From: Bathymodiolus brooksi
Taxonomy: Eukaryota; Mollusca; Bivalvia; Mytilida; Modiolidae
DNA: 64,000 nt
Assembly (NCBI GenBank): GCA_963680875.1
Contig: OY804588.1
Coordinates: forward strand, 62,382,397-62,446,396
Direction: 5' to 3'
Part shown: positions 42,113 to 55,600 of the stretch, piece after piece
Layout: each line of letters starts with the position of its first letter
Numbering within the stretch: the stretch's first letter is position 1
The notes under the pieces: model-generated
Seen by the model: only the letters and a program-made list of their open reading frames with translations
What the model was told of the DNA's origin: nothing
Databases searched by the model: none
Program-made: the position numbers and the translations under genes

Positions 42113-42195
42113 GAGACTTTATAATCGTTAGATTATAATCATATCTTGTTTGTGTTTTATTTTATTTCTATTTTATGTTTCCATTTCTTTTGTAG

Positions 42196-42349
42196 CACTT
42201 CAAGCAGAATGCCAAAACTAAAGAAAAAAAGAAATGTGTCATCACAAAGAAAGCCTAAAAAGAAGCGCAAACAGATTGAGTTCAAAGTTGCTGACACTAC
42301 CACGCACGACCATACCTATTTCACTACCTTGCCCGTCGTAGCTGGCATG
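42196..42349 (+). CDS. Exon 1 (copy B), basic N-terminus
   Basis: The acceptor is 'ttcttttgtag', ATG is at 42209, the peptide MPKLKKKRNVSSQRKPKKKR... follows, and the donor is ATG|GTAACG (42350), phase 0 into exon 2. It differs from copy A by scattered substitutions with no frame change. The opposite strand is also open here, but the conserved start and donor in both copies favour the plus reading. Confidence 0.5.
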
Positions 42350-42359
42350 GTAACGATCA

Positions 42360-43345
42360 CTAAGAGATTTATGCACAATGTTCTCTAACTCTCTCACCAG
42401 CAAGAAGAAGTTGTCACTTTGCTTCTGCAGAGCCCCTCTGTCTTGTTTATTAAACCATTCACTGTAACTAGTACCAAATGATGAAGAATCTGAATGACTA
42501 ACAAGTTTATCAATAATTGTCAAGTTCTTACTAGAAACCACATAGTATCGTTTCTTCAAGGCTTTTATAATGAAACCAGCAATGTAGAATAATATTGACT
42601 GATCATTTACACTTACAGTTGACTGTTCTTTTTCAGAATCACTTTTCACCAATTTTATCTGTTCAAAAAGTTCACCAACTATATCCTCGAAAGAACATTT
42701 GTAAAATAAATTAATGTTACTGGACTTAAAGGCTGGACACATTGCGGCAATGTCTTTGCAAAGGGTAGTGTCTAGACGAACTCTGTGCATATGTTGAACA
42801 AGTTACTCACGGTCATTAGTGGTTGTAAGGTTCGAAGAACTGGAAACGAAAATGAATTTCATCTCTTTCTCTAATCTCATTCTAATAGAATCTGATGATG
42901 CAGCCATTACACTAATATTACTGATTTGTTTGCTTGGAAGGAACGGATCATTTGCAATGTTCTTTAGTGAAGACTGATAAGCAGCTGGAAAAATCTGACT
43001 GAAATGATCATCTTGACATGAAAATGTGTTGTCACTTTTATTCCCACTTGTTACTTTGTTGTCAGTAGCTCTGGCATCAATATTATGCTGTTTTTTCACA
43101 TGACCACGAAAACCTGATATTGTCTTAAGAACTTTGCTACATTTAGGACATTTATATTTAACCTGGTCAATAGTTTTTTTTTCTGAAGTCTTCTGCTTTT
43201 TAGATTGTTTACTGTTTTCATCTTCACTATTACTGTGGTCAGTATCATACTCAGTGTAAAAATTGTCAGTGTCAAAGTCATTTTTTATGGCTGTCAGACT
43301 GTTTGCTAAAACTAGACCGCTTTGACCTTTTACCTGTCATGTCGA
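42360..43345 (-). pseudogene. Antisense C2H2 zinc-finger protein frame with one internal stop
   Basis: Starting after 'catgacag' (~43345), the minus frame is continuous for ~330 codons to 42360 and beyond. It has an acidic stretch (DFDTDNFYTEYDTDHSNSED), then a C2H2 finger with C-x2-C-x12-H-x4-H (YKCPKCSKVLKTISGFRGHV + KKQH), a Ser-rich linker, RLEKEMKFIFVSSSS, and a helical domain with QSILFYIAGFIIKALKKRYY, then WFNKQDRGAL and LVRELENIVHKSL. A TAA at 42803-42805 is the only interruption. The helical domain resembles mobile-element-encoded proteins in style, but I cannot name it. It sits wholly inside intron 1 of the sense gene. Copy A has lost its finger half. Confidence 0.6.
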
Positions 43346-43558
43346 GGATTCTAGTGTACATTATTTTTGTATTTGGAAAGTGTTTCCCTAACCTTCCCTA
43401 TTGATATTTCTTACTTAATCCACAGTGTAGGAATAAAATGGAATGTTGGAGGGTGCAAACTTGAAAAAAATAAAAATAAAAGTGATAAGCAAATAATGAT
43501 TTTTATCAATCATATAAAGTATTACCATGGTCATAATTATACTGTATTATTTTTTCAG

Positions 43559-43718
43559 GTAGAGGAACAGAAAGAATGTATGAAGACAGATGATGGGGAT
43601 GTAGTGTTTCAGTTGGAGGCAACTGGATGTGATTTGCCAGTGAAGGAAACCATTACACTTTCAACATGTGAATATCTGACAACTGATGAAAATCAAGAAG
43701 CTAGAGAGAATTCTGATG
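43559..43718 (+). CDS. Exon 2 (copy B), acidic
   Basis: The acceptor is 'attattttttcag'. 53 codons VEEQKECMKTDDGD...ENSD are followed by donor GATG|GTTATT, phase 1. The same length and frame as copy A with five replacements (E/K, L/F, F/L, P/S, R/Q), two of which are conservative. No domain is recognised. Confidence 0.55.
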
Positions 43719-43768
43719 GTTATTATACTTTCTGATATTTAAGCTTTAATCTGTGTTCTCCTCATAAT

Positions 43769-44027
43769 AGAGGGCCCAGGTGGCTCAATGAGTTAGGTAG
43801 TTGGATCACCTAACAACTCATACAAGCCTATCATCGATACAACGTGGGTTTGTTCCCGGCTTTGTAAATTACAAAAAAGGGTGTACTTGACTTGCAACCG
43901 CAAGTGATAAAGTTTACCATGATCAGTGATTCTCTCTGGGTACTCCGGCTTCTTCCATCACTAAAACTGGTCGCCATGATATAGCTTAAATATTGCTGAA
44001 ACACCAAAAATCAATCAATAAATCAAT
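43769..44027 (+). mobile_element. Complete tRNA-derived SINE family 2 with perfect target-site duplication
   Basis: Flanked by CTCCTCATAAT at 43758-43768 and 44028-44038. A polymerase III A box (TGGCTCAATGAGTTAGG, 43781-43797) and B box (GGGTTTGTTCCC, 43846-43857) lie in a tRNA-like head. The body is 'gataaagtttaccatgatca', 'ggtactccggcttcttcc' and 'gtcgccatgatatagctt'; the tail is 'caatcaataaatcaatc', an (aatc)-type terminus. It is absent from copy A. Confidence 0.9.
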
Positions 44028-44038
44028 CTCCTCATAAT

Positions 44039-44839
44039 ATTCAAATATACTATTCATGGAAAAATACCACCTAGAGTAGAAGGCACAATATATGGTCAAA
44101 ATCTGGTTTATAGTTCAACTTCCTGCTTAACTTTTCAATGTAAATGTATTTTAATGAAACTTTACATAAAGGTAGTATACACCATGTATGATGAAATATA
44201 ATCATGTGTCTACAATCCCAAGGGGAGATAAAAGTTGGACTTTAACCTTTAAATGCTCATAGTTAGTGTTTGTACAAAACATGAGTTACAAGGGAGTATT
44301 TATGCAGAGTCATCTGGTGTCACATGAAGATTTCAGACTGAATAGAATACATTTCATTCTACAATATCCCTCCAATAATTAACCACAACTGGTGATCCGT
44401 TGGCTGGCTTATTTTCATGTCATTTTTATTCGCATCTACGTTAGGATTGTGAAATATAGCCAACTACGTATACCTGTTCATCAATCCATCCATTCACAAT
44501 GACATTGGAAATCCAGAATATGTTCCATCTATTAACATGGGATGCTCAAGTGAATTTGATCGACGCATAGGTATGTAAACGTAGTACCCATTTCATCGCC
44601 ACTGCTGAAAAAATGACGGAATTGGAGAAAACGAAAAGCAAGGGAGGAAGAACACTTATTTTGAACGTAAAAGAAACAAAGCAAAATTGATCAAGAACTC
44701 AGAAATAAATAAAGCACAGGTCTATGTTGGCGACCAAGTATGATCATTGGATGCAGAAGAAAGATCTGAGACTGAGATCCCATACAAAATTTAATTTTGT
44801 TGGACCGTTCATGTTTGTGTATTCTACACTTACTTCTAA
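44039..44839. other. Copy-B-specific intronic DNA
   Basis: No repeat array or exon is recognised; the DNA is moderately AT-rich with short frames only. It is missing from copy A. Confidence 0.5.
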
Positions 44840-45105
44840 TAAGGGACCGACCATTTAACTTGAAGGGGGGGGGGGGGGGTTATGGTTTTTTATTTCGTTC
44901 AGAAATTTTTTTCCGGACAACACAAGAGTTAGAATATTTTTTTTCCATAATTTAACATTAGATTATATGACAAAAACTCTGAATCACATTATTTTTTTTT
45001 TCCTCCACCAAAATCAGAATATTTTTTTCAGCAACATTGGGAATCAGAATATTTTTTTAGAAAAAAACCATAACCCCCCCTTCAAGTTAAATGGTCGTTC
45101 CCTAA
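44840..45105. mobile_element. Fold-back MITE with poly-G/poly-C in its TIRs
   Basis: The left arm is 'aagggaccgaccatttaact' + 'tgaag' + G run + 'ttatggtttttt'. The right arm is the inverse ('aaaaaaaccataacccccc' ... 'ttcaagttaaatggtcgttc'). The stems are ~45 bp, with T-rich 'cagaatattttttt' repeats between. No gene is present. Confidence 0.8.
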
Positions 45106-45250
45106 GAGAAGGCACATCTTTGAAAGAGTACTGAACATAACATTTAACTTGCGTCCAAATATATATATTTTTTTTAGTCATAGCCCACATGTTCGGGAAC
45201 AATCATCGTACGATTGACCAAAATCCCTATGCCTATGTAGGAGATTTTTT

Positions 45251-45648
45251 GTTGGTTCGGGCCACAGTCTGGTCAAACCAAAGACTATAAAATTGGTATT
45301 TGCTGCTTCTCCGCTAAGCACGCAGCATTAAGGAGTAAGAGCAAAGACTGGATGGCTCGGAACCTGGATAATGTTTCAAAGTGGAGCGACATGTCTGCCC
45401 ACCGACTGTTATTCCAATGAGCTAGGCCTATGAATATTGGACACATGTGAGCTAGCCCTATGAATATCTGACACATGTGAGCTACCCCTATTAATATCTG
45501 ACACATGTGAGATAACCCTATAAATATCTGACTAAGCATGATGATCTAGTACAAAACGCACCTCATCATCATTTCATCAAATGTAACTTCTTCTTGCCAT
45601 GATATAGCTGAAAATTTTCTCATTTGGCGTTAAACAGCAATGACTCAC
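45251..45648 (+). mobile_element. SINE family 1, orthologous copy in segment B
   Basis: It matches 18215-18700 head to tail. The internal 30-bp unit ('gagctagccctatgaatatc' + 'tgacacatgt') is present about four times (45418-45533), against about 6.5 in copy A. The insertion pre-dates the segmental duplication, and the array length changed after it. Confidence 0.75.
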
Positions 45649-45754
45649 TTTGTTATATGAAATCTTTATTTACAAAGTTAAGTTCAACAACTGCAGGATA
45701 AATAAGATTATTGGTAGATACATTTTAATAGTTTTTATTCTGAATTATTTTCAG

Positions 45755-46584
45755 ATGAGATGAATTCTAATAAAGTACAACCCATTAAAGGGAATTCAAA
45801 TAAGTGTAAAAGGAAAATGGAAAAAGTGACATCATCTGAAAGTACACCTCTGATGCTGATGGTGTCAAGTCATGCAAAAAACACTAACAGCATAATAGTA
45901 CCTGTTAAATCTGAAATTTTAGAACAGCCGGAATCAGAAGTTCTTCCTTCATGTTCAAATCCAAACTTTCAAGTGTCCGTTTGTAGTAGCTATAGGTCCA
46001 GTACAGTAGAAAACTCTGGTTTTAATGTCAACAATATCTGCCTTGAAAGCCAAAATTTAGGAAGTGTTGCACATGAGAACAATTTTGGACTTATTTATAG
46101 CATAAAACAGGAACCTGTGGATGATTATTCTCTAGCAAATGTATACAATGAATCTCAAGACAGCACACAAAACTCTGTTGTAAATAATGATAGTCAAACT
46201 AATTCATTTTTTCCTAATATATATGGCAATGTGAACTCAAATGATCATAAAAGAAAAATGAAAGAAGTGGCTTCATCCTCAATACTTAATAAAACACATG
46301 TAAATCAGGAGAAACAATCAAGTACACCTACGATGGATTTCAGACATGCAAAAAGCATACTAAAGACTACTATTTCAGACAGTATGGGAGGTAACTCTAG
46401 TCATAGCATGGGAGGCAACTCCACCAATTATTTATTTTCCGACCAAGTTAAAGTATCTCGATTTCAAACCAAAGACACTGGAACAGACAGATTACATGGA
46501 AATCAAAGTTTAGAACCACAATTAGACAATAGTAAATGGAGAAATAAGTGTTTAAAATTTCTAAAAGATGCTCTTCAAAATACA
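45755..46584 (+). CDS. Exon 3 (copy B): Ser/Asn-rich exon with SUMO-type motifs
   Basis: The acceptor is 'gaattattttcag', the frame is open throughout, and the donor is ACA|GTAAGT at 46585. It carries the same VKSE and IKQEP motifs and KRKMEK basic clusters as copy A, but one fewer MGG/DNSSHS repeat and a 4-residue difference near SSYRSSTVE. Both copies kept frame despite many substitutions and in-frame indels, which suggests past coding constraint. Exon 4 of this copy would lie beyond the satellite, outside the window. Confidence 0.65.
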
Positions 46585-46655
46585 GTAAGTATAGATTTGT
46601 TAAATTAATCATGTTATGTTTGTTACTGTAGAAAAATGTAGGGAGGAAAGTTTGA

Positions 46656-49600
46656 AGATACCAAGAGGGTAATCAGATGCCTTAAATCAAAGGAGGACAG
46701 ACAAGACAATGGTCAAAAGATACCAAGGGGGTAATCAGAAACCTTAAATCAAAGGAGGACAGACAAGACAATGGTCAAAAGATACCAAGGGGGTAATCAG
46801 AAACCTTAAATCGAAGGAGGACAGAGAAGACAATGGTCAAAAGATACCAAGGGGGTAATCAGAAACCTTAAATCAAAGGAGGACAGACAGACAATGGTCA
46901 AAAGATACCAAGGGGGTAATCAGAAACCTTAAATCAAAGGAGGACAGACAAGACAATGGTCAAAAGATACCAAGGGGGTAATCAGAAACCTTAAATCAAA
47001 GGAGGATAGAGAAGACAATGGTCAAAAGATACCAAGGGGGTAATCAGAAACCTTAAATCAAAGGAGGACAGACAAGACAATGGTCAAAAGATACCAAGGG
47101 GGTAATCAGAAACCTTAAATCAAAGGAGGACAGAGAAGACAATGGTCAAAAGATACCAAGGGGGTAATCAGAAACCTTAAATCAAAGGAGGACAGACAAG
47201 ACAATGGTCAAAAGATACCAAGGGGGTAATCAGAAACCTTAAATCAAAGGAGGACAGACAAGACAATGGCCAAAAGATACCAAGGGGGTAATCAGAAACC
47301 TTAAATCGAAGGAGGACAGAGAAGACAATGGTCAAAAGATACCAAGGGGGTAATCAGAAACCTTAAATCAAAGGAGGACAGACAAGACAATGGTCAAAAG
47401 ATACCAAGGGGGTAATCAGAAACCTTAAATCAAAGGAGGACAGACAAGACAATGGCCAAAAGATACCAAGGGGGTAATCAGAAACCTTAAATCAAAGGAG
47501 GACAGACAAGACAATGGTCAAAAGATACCAAGGGGGTAATCAGAAACCTTAAATCAAAGGAGGACAGAGAAGACAATGGTCAAAAGATACCAAGGGGGTA
47601 ATCAGAAACCTTAAATCAAAGGAGGACAGACAGACAATGGTCAAAAGATACCAAGGGGGTAATCAGAAACCTTAAATCAAAGGAGGACAGAGAAGACAAT
47701 GGTCAAAAGATACCAAGGGGGTAATCAGAAACCTTAAATCAAAGGAGGACAGACAAGACAATGGCCAAAAGATACCAAGGGGGTAATCAGAAACCTTAAA
47801 TCAAAGGAGGACAGACAAGACAATGGTCAAAAGATACCAAGGGGGTAATCAGAAACCTTAAATCAAAGGAGGACAGAGAAGACAATGGTCAAAAGATACC
47901 AAGGGGGTAATCAGAAACCTTAAATCAAAGGAGGACAGACAAGACAATGGTCAAAAGATACCAAGGGGGTAATCAGAAACCTTAAATCAAAGGAGGACAG
48001 AGAAGACAATGGTCAAAAGATACCAAGGGGGTAATCAGAAACCTTAAATCAAAGGAGGACAGACAAGACAATGGTCAAAAGATACCAAGGGGGTAATCAG
48101 AAACCTTAAATCAAAGGAGGACAGACAAGACAATGGTCAAAAGATACCAAGGGGGTAATCAGAAACCTTAAATCAAAGGAGGACAGAGAAGACAATGGTC
48201 AAAAGATACCAAGGGGGTAATCAGAAACCTTAAATCAAAGGAGGACAGACAAGACAATGGTCAAAAGATACCAAGGGGGTAATCAGAAACCTTAAATCGA
48301 AGGAGGACAGAGAAGACAATGGTCAAAAGATACCAAGGGGGTAATCAGAAACCTTAAATCAAAGGAGGACAGAGAAGACAATGGTCAAAAGATACCAAGA
48401 GGGTAATCAGAAACCTTAAATCAAAGGAGGACAGAGAAGACAATGGTCAAAAGATACCAAGGGGGTAATCAGAAACCTTAAATCAAAGGAGGACAGACAA
48501 GACAATGGTCAAAAGATACCAAGGGGGTAATCAGAAACCTTAAATCGAAGGAGGACAGAGAAGACAATGGTCAAAAGATACCAAGGGGGTAATCAGAAAC
48601 CTTAAATCGAAGGAGGACAGACAAGACAATGGTCAAAAGATACCAAGGGGGTAATCAGAAACCTTAAATCGAAGGAGGATAGAGAAGACAATGGTCAAAA
48701 GATACCAAGGGGGTAATCAGAAACCTTAAATCAAAGGAGGACAGAGAAGACAATGGTCAAAAGATACCAAGGGGGTAATCAGAAACCTTAAATCGAAGGA
48801 GGATAGAGAAGACAATGGTCAAAAGATACCAAGGGGGTAATCAGAAACCTTAAATCAAAGGAGGACAGACAAGACAATGGTCAAAAGATACCAAGGGGGT
48901 AATCAGAAACCTTAAATCAAAGGAGGACAGACAAGACAATGGTCAAAAGATACCAAGGGGGTAATCAGAAACCTTAAATCGAAGGAGGACAGAGAAGACA
49001 ATGGTCAAAAGATACCAAGGGGGTAATCAGAAACCTTAAATCGAAGGAGGACAGACAAGACAATGGTCAAAAGATACCAAGGGGGTAATCAGAAACCTTA
49101 AATCGAAGGAGGACAGAAAAGACAAGACAATGGTCAAAAGATACCAAGGGGGTAATCAGAAACCTTAAATCAAAGGAGGACAGACAAGACAATGGTCAAA
49201 AGATACCAAGGGGGTAATCAGAAACCTTAAATCAAAGGAGGACAGACAAGACAATGGTCAAAAGATACCAAGGGGGTAATCAGAAACCTTAAATCAAAGG
49301 AGGACAGAGAAGACAATGGTCAAAAGATACCAAGGGGGTAATCAGAAACCTTAAATCAAAGGAGGACAGACAGACAAGACAATGGTCAAAAGATACCAAG
49401 GGGGTAATCAGAAACCTTAAATCAAAGGAGGACAGACAAGACAATGGTCAAAAGATACCAAGGGGGTAATCAGAAACCTTAAATCGAAGGAGGACAGACA
49501 AGACAATGGTCAAAAGATACCAAGGGGGTAATCAGAAACCTTAAATCGAAGGAGGACAGAGAAGACAATGGTCAAAAGATACCAAGAGGGTAATCAGAAA

Positions 49601-52600
49601 CCTTAAATCGAAGGAGGATAGAGAAGACAATGGTCAAAAGATACCAAGGGGGTAATCAGAAACCTTAAATCAAAGGAGGACAGACAAGACAATGGCCAAA
49701 AGATACCAAGGGGGTAATCAGAAACCTTAAATCAAAGGAGGACAGACAAGACAATGGTCAAAAGATACCAAGGGGGTAATCAGAAACCTTAAATCGAAGG
49801 AGGATAGAGAAGACAATGGTCAAAAGATACCAAATCAGAAACTTTAAATCAAAGGAGGACAGACAAGACAATGGTCAAAAGATACCAAGGGGGTAATCAG
49901 AAACCTTAAATCAAAGGAGGACAGACAAGACAATGGTCAAAAGATACCAAGGGGGTAATCAGAAACCTTAAATCGAAGGAGGACAGAGAAGACAATGGTC
50001 AAAAGATACCAAGGGGGTAATCAGAAACCTTAAATCAAAGGAGGACAGACAAGACAATGGTCAAAAGATACCAAGGGGGTAATCAGAAACCTTAAATCAA
50101 AGGAGGACAGACAAGACAATGGTCAAAAGATACCAAGGGGGTAATCAGAAACCTTAAATCAAAGGAGGACAGACAAGACAATGGTCAAAAGATACCAAGG
50201 GGGTAATCAGAAACCTTAAATCAAAGGAGGACAGACAAGACAATGGTCAAAAGATACCAAGGGGGTAATCAGAAACCTTAAATCAAAGGAGGACAGACAA
50301 GACAATGGTCAAAAGATACCAAGGGGGTAATCAGAAACCTTAAATCAAAGGAGGACAGAGAAGACAAGACAATGGTCAAAAGATACCAAGGGGGTAATCA
50401 GAAACCTTAAATCGAAGGAGGATAGAGAAGACAATGGTCAAAAGATACCAAGAGGGTAATCAGAAACCTTAAATCAAAGGAGGACAGAGAAGACAATGGT
50501 CAAAAGATACCAAGGGGGTAATCAGAAACCTTAAATCAAAGGAGGACAGACAAGACAATGGTCAAAAGATACCAAGGGGGTAATCAGAAACCTTAAATCG
50601 AAGGAGGATAGAGAAGACAATGGTCAAAAGATACCAAGGGGGTAATCAGAAACCTTAAATCAAAGGAGGACAGACAAGACAACGGTCAAAAGATACCAAG
50701 GGGGTAATCAGAAACCTTAAATCAAAGGAGGACAGACAAGACAATGGTCAAAAGATACCAAGGGGGTAATCAGAAACCTTAAATCAAAGGAGGACAGACA
50801 AGACAATGGTCAAAAGATACCAAGGGGGTAATCAGAAACCTTAAATCGAAGGAGGACAGACAAGACAATGGTCAAAAGATACCAAGGGGGTAATCAGAAA
50901 CCTTAAATCGAAGGAGGATAGAGAAGACAATGGTCAAAAGATACCAAGGGGGTAATCAGAAACCTTAAATCAAAGGAGGACAGACAAGACAATGGTCAAA
51001 AGATACCAAGGGGGTAATCAGAAACCTTAAATCAAAGGAGGACAGACAAGACAATGGTCAAAAGATACCAAGGGGGTAATCAGAAACCTTAAATCAAAGG
51101 AGGACAGACAAGACAATGGCCAAAAGATACCAAGGGGGTAATCAGAAACCTTAAATCAAAGGAGGACAGAGAAGACAAGACAATGGTCAAAAGATACCAA
51201 GGGGGTAATCAGAAACCTTAAATCAAAGGAGGACAGACAAGACAATGGTCAAAAGATACCAAGGGGGTAATCAGAAACCTTAAATCGAAGGAGGACAGAG
51301 AAGACAATGGTCAAAAGATACCAAGGGGGTAATCAGAAACCTTAAATCAAAGGAGGACAGACAAGACAATGGTCAAAAGATACCAAGGGGGTAATCAGAA
51401 ACCTTAAATCAAAGGAGGACAGACAAGACAATGGCCAAAAGATACCAAGGGGGTAATCAGAAACCTTAAATCGAAGGAGGACAGAGAAGACAATGGTCAA
51501 AAGATACCAAGAGGGTAATCAGAAACCTTAAATCAAAGGAGGACAGACAAGACAATGGTCAAAAGATACCAAGGGGGTAATCAGAAACCTTAAATCAAAG
51601 GAGGACAGACAAGACAATGGTCAAAAGATACCAAGGGGGTAATCAGAAACCTTAAATCAAAGGAGGACAGACAAGACAATGGTCAAAAGATACCAAGAGG
51701 GTAATCAGAAACCTTAAATCAAAGGAGGACAGACAAGACAATGGTCAAAAGATACCAAGGGGGTAATCAGAAACCTTAAATCAAAGGAGGACAGACAAGA
51801 CAATGGTCAAAAGATACCAAGGGGGTAATCAGAAACCTTAAATCAAAGGAGGACAGACAAGACAATGGTCAAAAGATACCAAGAGGGTAATCAGAAACCT
51901 TAAATCAAAGGAGGACAGACAAGACAATGGTCAAAAGATACCAAGAGGGTAATCAGAAACCTTAAATCGAAGGAGGACAGAGAAGACAATGGTCAAAAGA
52001 TACCAAGGGGGTAATCAGAAACCTTAAATCAAAGGAGGACAGACAGACAATGGTCAAAAGATACCAAGGGGGTAATCAGAAACCTTAAATCAAAGGAGGA
52101 CAGACAAGACAATGGTCAAAAGATACCAAGGGGGTAATCAGAAACCTTAAATCAAAGGAGGACAGAGAAGACAATGGTCAAAAGATACCAAGGGGGTAAT
52201 CAGAAACCTTAAATCAAAGGAGGACAGACAAGACAATGGTCAAAAGATACCAAGGGGGTAATCAGAAACCTTAAATCAAAGGAGGACAGACAAGACAATG
52301 GTCAAAAGATACCAAGGGGGTAATCAGAAACCTTAAATCAAAGGAGGACAGAGAAGACAAGACAATGGTCAAAAGATACCAAGGGGGTAATCAGAAACCT
52401 TAAATCAAAGGAGGACAGACAAGACAATGGTCAAAAGATACCAAGGGGGTAATCAGAAACCTTAAATCGAAGGAGGACAGAGAAGACAATGGTCAAAAGA
52501 TACCAAGGGGGTAATCAGAAACCTTAAATCAAAGGAGGACAGACAAGACAATGGTCAAAAGATACCAAGGGGGTAATCAGAAACCTTAAATCGAAGGAGG

Positions 52601-55600
52601 ATAGAGAAGACAATGGTCAAAAGATACCAAGGGGGTAATCAGAAACCTTAAATCGAAGGAGGACAGAGAAGACAATGGTCAAAAGATACCAAGGGGGTAA
52701 TCAGAAACCTTAAATCAAAGGAGGATAGACAAGACAATGGTCAAAAGATACCAAGGGGGTAATCAGAAACCTTAAATCGAAGGAGGATAGAGAAGACAAT
52801 GGTCAAAAGATACCAAGGGGGTAATCAGAAACCTTAAATCGAAGGAGGACAGAGAAGACAATGGTCAAAAGATACCAAGGGGGTAATCAGAAACCTTAAA
52901 TCAAAGGAGGATAGACAAGACAATGGTCAAAAGATACCAAGGGGGTAATCAGAAACCTTAAATCGAAGGAGGACAGAGAAGACAATGGTCAAAAGATACC
53001 AAGGGGGTAATCAGAAACCTTAAATCAAAGGAGGACAGACAAGACAATGGTCAAAAGATACCAAGGGGGTAATCAGAAACCTTAAATCGAAGGAGGATAG
53101 AGAAGACAATGGTCAAAAGATACCAAGGGGGTAATCAGAAACCTTAAATCAAAGGAGGACAGACAAGACAATGGTCAAAAGATACCAAGGGGGTAATCAG
53201 AAACCTTAAATCAAAGGAGGACAGACAAGACAATGGTCAAAAGATACCAAGGGGGTAATCAGAAACCTTAAATCAAAGGAGGACAGACAAGACAATGGTC
53301 AAAAGATACCAAGGGGGTAATCAGAAACCTTAAATCGAAGGAGGACAGACAAGACAATGGTCAAAAGATACCAAGGGGGTAATCAGAAACCTTAAATCGA
53401 AGGAGGATAGAGAAGACAATGGTCAAAAGATACCAAGGGGGTAATCAGAAACCTTAAATCAAAGGAGGACAGACAAGACAATGGTCAAAAGATACCAAGG
53501 GGGTAATCAGAAACCTTAAATCAAAGGAGGACAGACAAGACAATGGCCAAAAGATACCAAGGGGGTAATCAGAAACCTTAAATCGAAGGAGGACAGAGAA
53601 GACAATGGTCAAAAGATACCAAGGGGGTAATCAGAAACCTTAAATCAAAGGAGGACAGACAAGACAATGGTCAAAAGATACCAAGGGGGTAATCAGAAAC
53701 CTTAAATCAAAGGAGGACAGACAAGACAATGGCCAAAAGATACCAAGGGGGTAATCAGAAACCTTAAATCAAAGGAGGACAGACAAGACAATGGTCAAAA
53801 GATACCAAGGGGGTAATCAGAAACCTTAAATCAAAGGAGGACAGACAAGACAATGGCCAAAAGATACCAAGGGGGTAATCAGAAACCTTAAATCAAAGGA
53901 GGACAGACAAGACAATGGTCAAAAGATACCAAGGGGGTAATCAGAAACCTTAAATCAAAGGAGGACAGACAAGACAATGGCCAAAAGATACCAAGGGGGT
54001 AATCAGAAACCTTAAATCAAAGGAGGACAGACAAGACAATGGTCAAAAGATACCAAGGGGGTAATCAGAAACCTTAAATCAAAGGAGGACAGACAAGACA
54101 ATGGTCAAAAGATACCAAGGGGGTAATCAGAAACCTTAAATCGAAGGAGGACAGACAAGACAATGGTCAAAAGATACCAAGGGGGTAATCAGAAACCTTA
54201 AATCGAAGGAGGACAGAGAAGACAATGGTCAAAAGATACCAAGGGGGTAATTAGAAACCTTAAATCAAAGGAGGACAGACAAGACAATGGTCAAAAGATA
54301 CCAAGGGGGTAATCAGAAACCTTAAATCAAAGGAGGACAGACAAGACAATGGTCAAAAGATACCAAGGGGGTAATCAGAAACCTTAAATCAAAGGAGGAC
54401 AGACAAGACAATGGTCAAAAGATACCAAGGGGGTAATCAGAAACCTTAAATCAAAGGAGGACAGAGAAGACAATGGTCAAAAGATACCAAGGGGGTAATC
54501 AGAAACCTTAAATCGAAGGAGGATAGAGAAGACAATGGTCAAAAGATACCAAGGGGGTAATCAGAAACCTTAAATCGAAGGAGGACAGACAAGACAATGG
54601 TCAAAAGATACCAAGGGGGTAATCAGAAACCTTAAATCAAAGGAGGACAGAGAAGACAATGGTCAAAAGATACCAAGGGGGTAATCAGAAACCTTAAATC
54701 AAAGGAGGACAGACAGACAAGACAATGGTCAAAAGATACCAAGGGGGTAATCAGAAACCTTAAATCGAAGGAGGACAGAGAAGACAATGGTCAAAAGATA
54801 CCAAGGGGGTAATCAGAAACCTTAAATCGAAGGAGGACAGAGAAGACAATGGCCAAAAGATACCAAGGGGGTAATCAGAAACCTTAAATCAAAGGAGGAC
54901 AGACAAGACAATGGTCAAAAGATACCAAGGGGGTAATCAGAAACCTTAAATCAAAGGAGGACAGACAAGACAATGGCCAAAAGATACCAAGGGGGTAATC
55001 AGAAACCTTAAATCAAAGGAGGACAGACAAGACAATGGTCAAAAGATACCAAGGGGGTAATCAGAAACCTTAAATCAAAGGAGGACAGACAGACAATGGT
55101 CAAAAGATACCAAGGGGGTAATCAGAAACCTTAAATCAAAGGAGGACAGAGAAGACAATGGTCAAAAGATACCAAGGGGGTAATCAGAAACCTTAAATCG
55201 AAGGAGGACAGACAGACAATGGTCAAAAGATAACAAGGGGGTAATCAGAAACCTTAAATCAAAGGAGGACAGACAGACAATGGTCAAAAGATACCAAGGG
55301 GGTAATCAGAAACCTTAAATCAAAGGAGGACAGAGAAGACAATGGTCAAAAGATACCAAGGGGGTAATCAGAAACCTTAAATCAAAGGAGGACAGACAGA
55401 CAAGACAATGGTCAAAAGATACCAAGGGGGTAATCAGAAACCTTAAATCGAAGGAGGATAGAGAAGACAATGGTCAAAAGATACCAAGGGGGTAATCAGA
55501 AACCTTAAATCAAAGGAGGACAGACAGACAATGGTCAAAAGATACCAAGGGGGTAATCAGAAACCTTAAATCAAAGGAGGACAGAGAAGACAATGGTCAA

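Larger units (their letters stand above)
42173..46716 (+). repeat. Segmental duplication, copy B
   Basis: Homologous to 16905-19793 in exon and intron sequence, but longer. It keeps the antisense zinc-finger region and a 1.45-kb block (43757-45212) with a SINE and a fold-back element that A lacks. Its right end passes into the 62-bp satellite. Both copies point the same way, ~25.3 kb apart. Confidence 0.85.
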
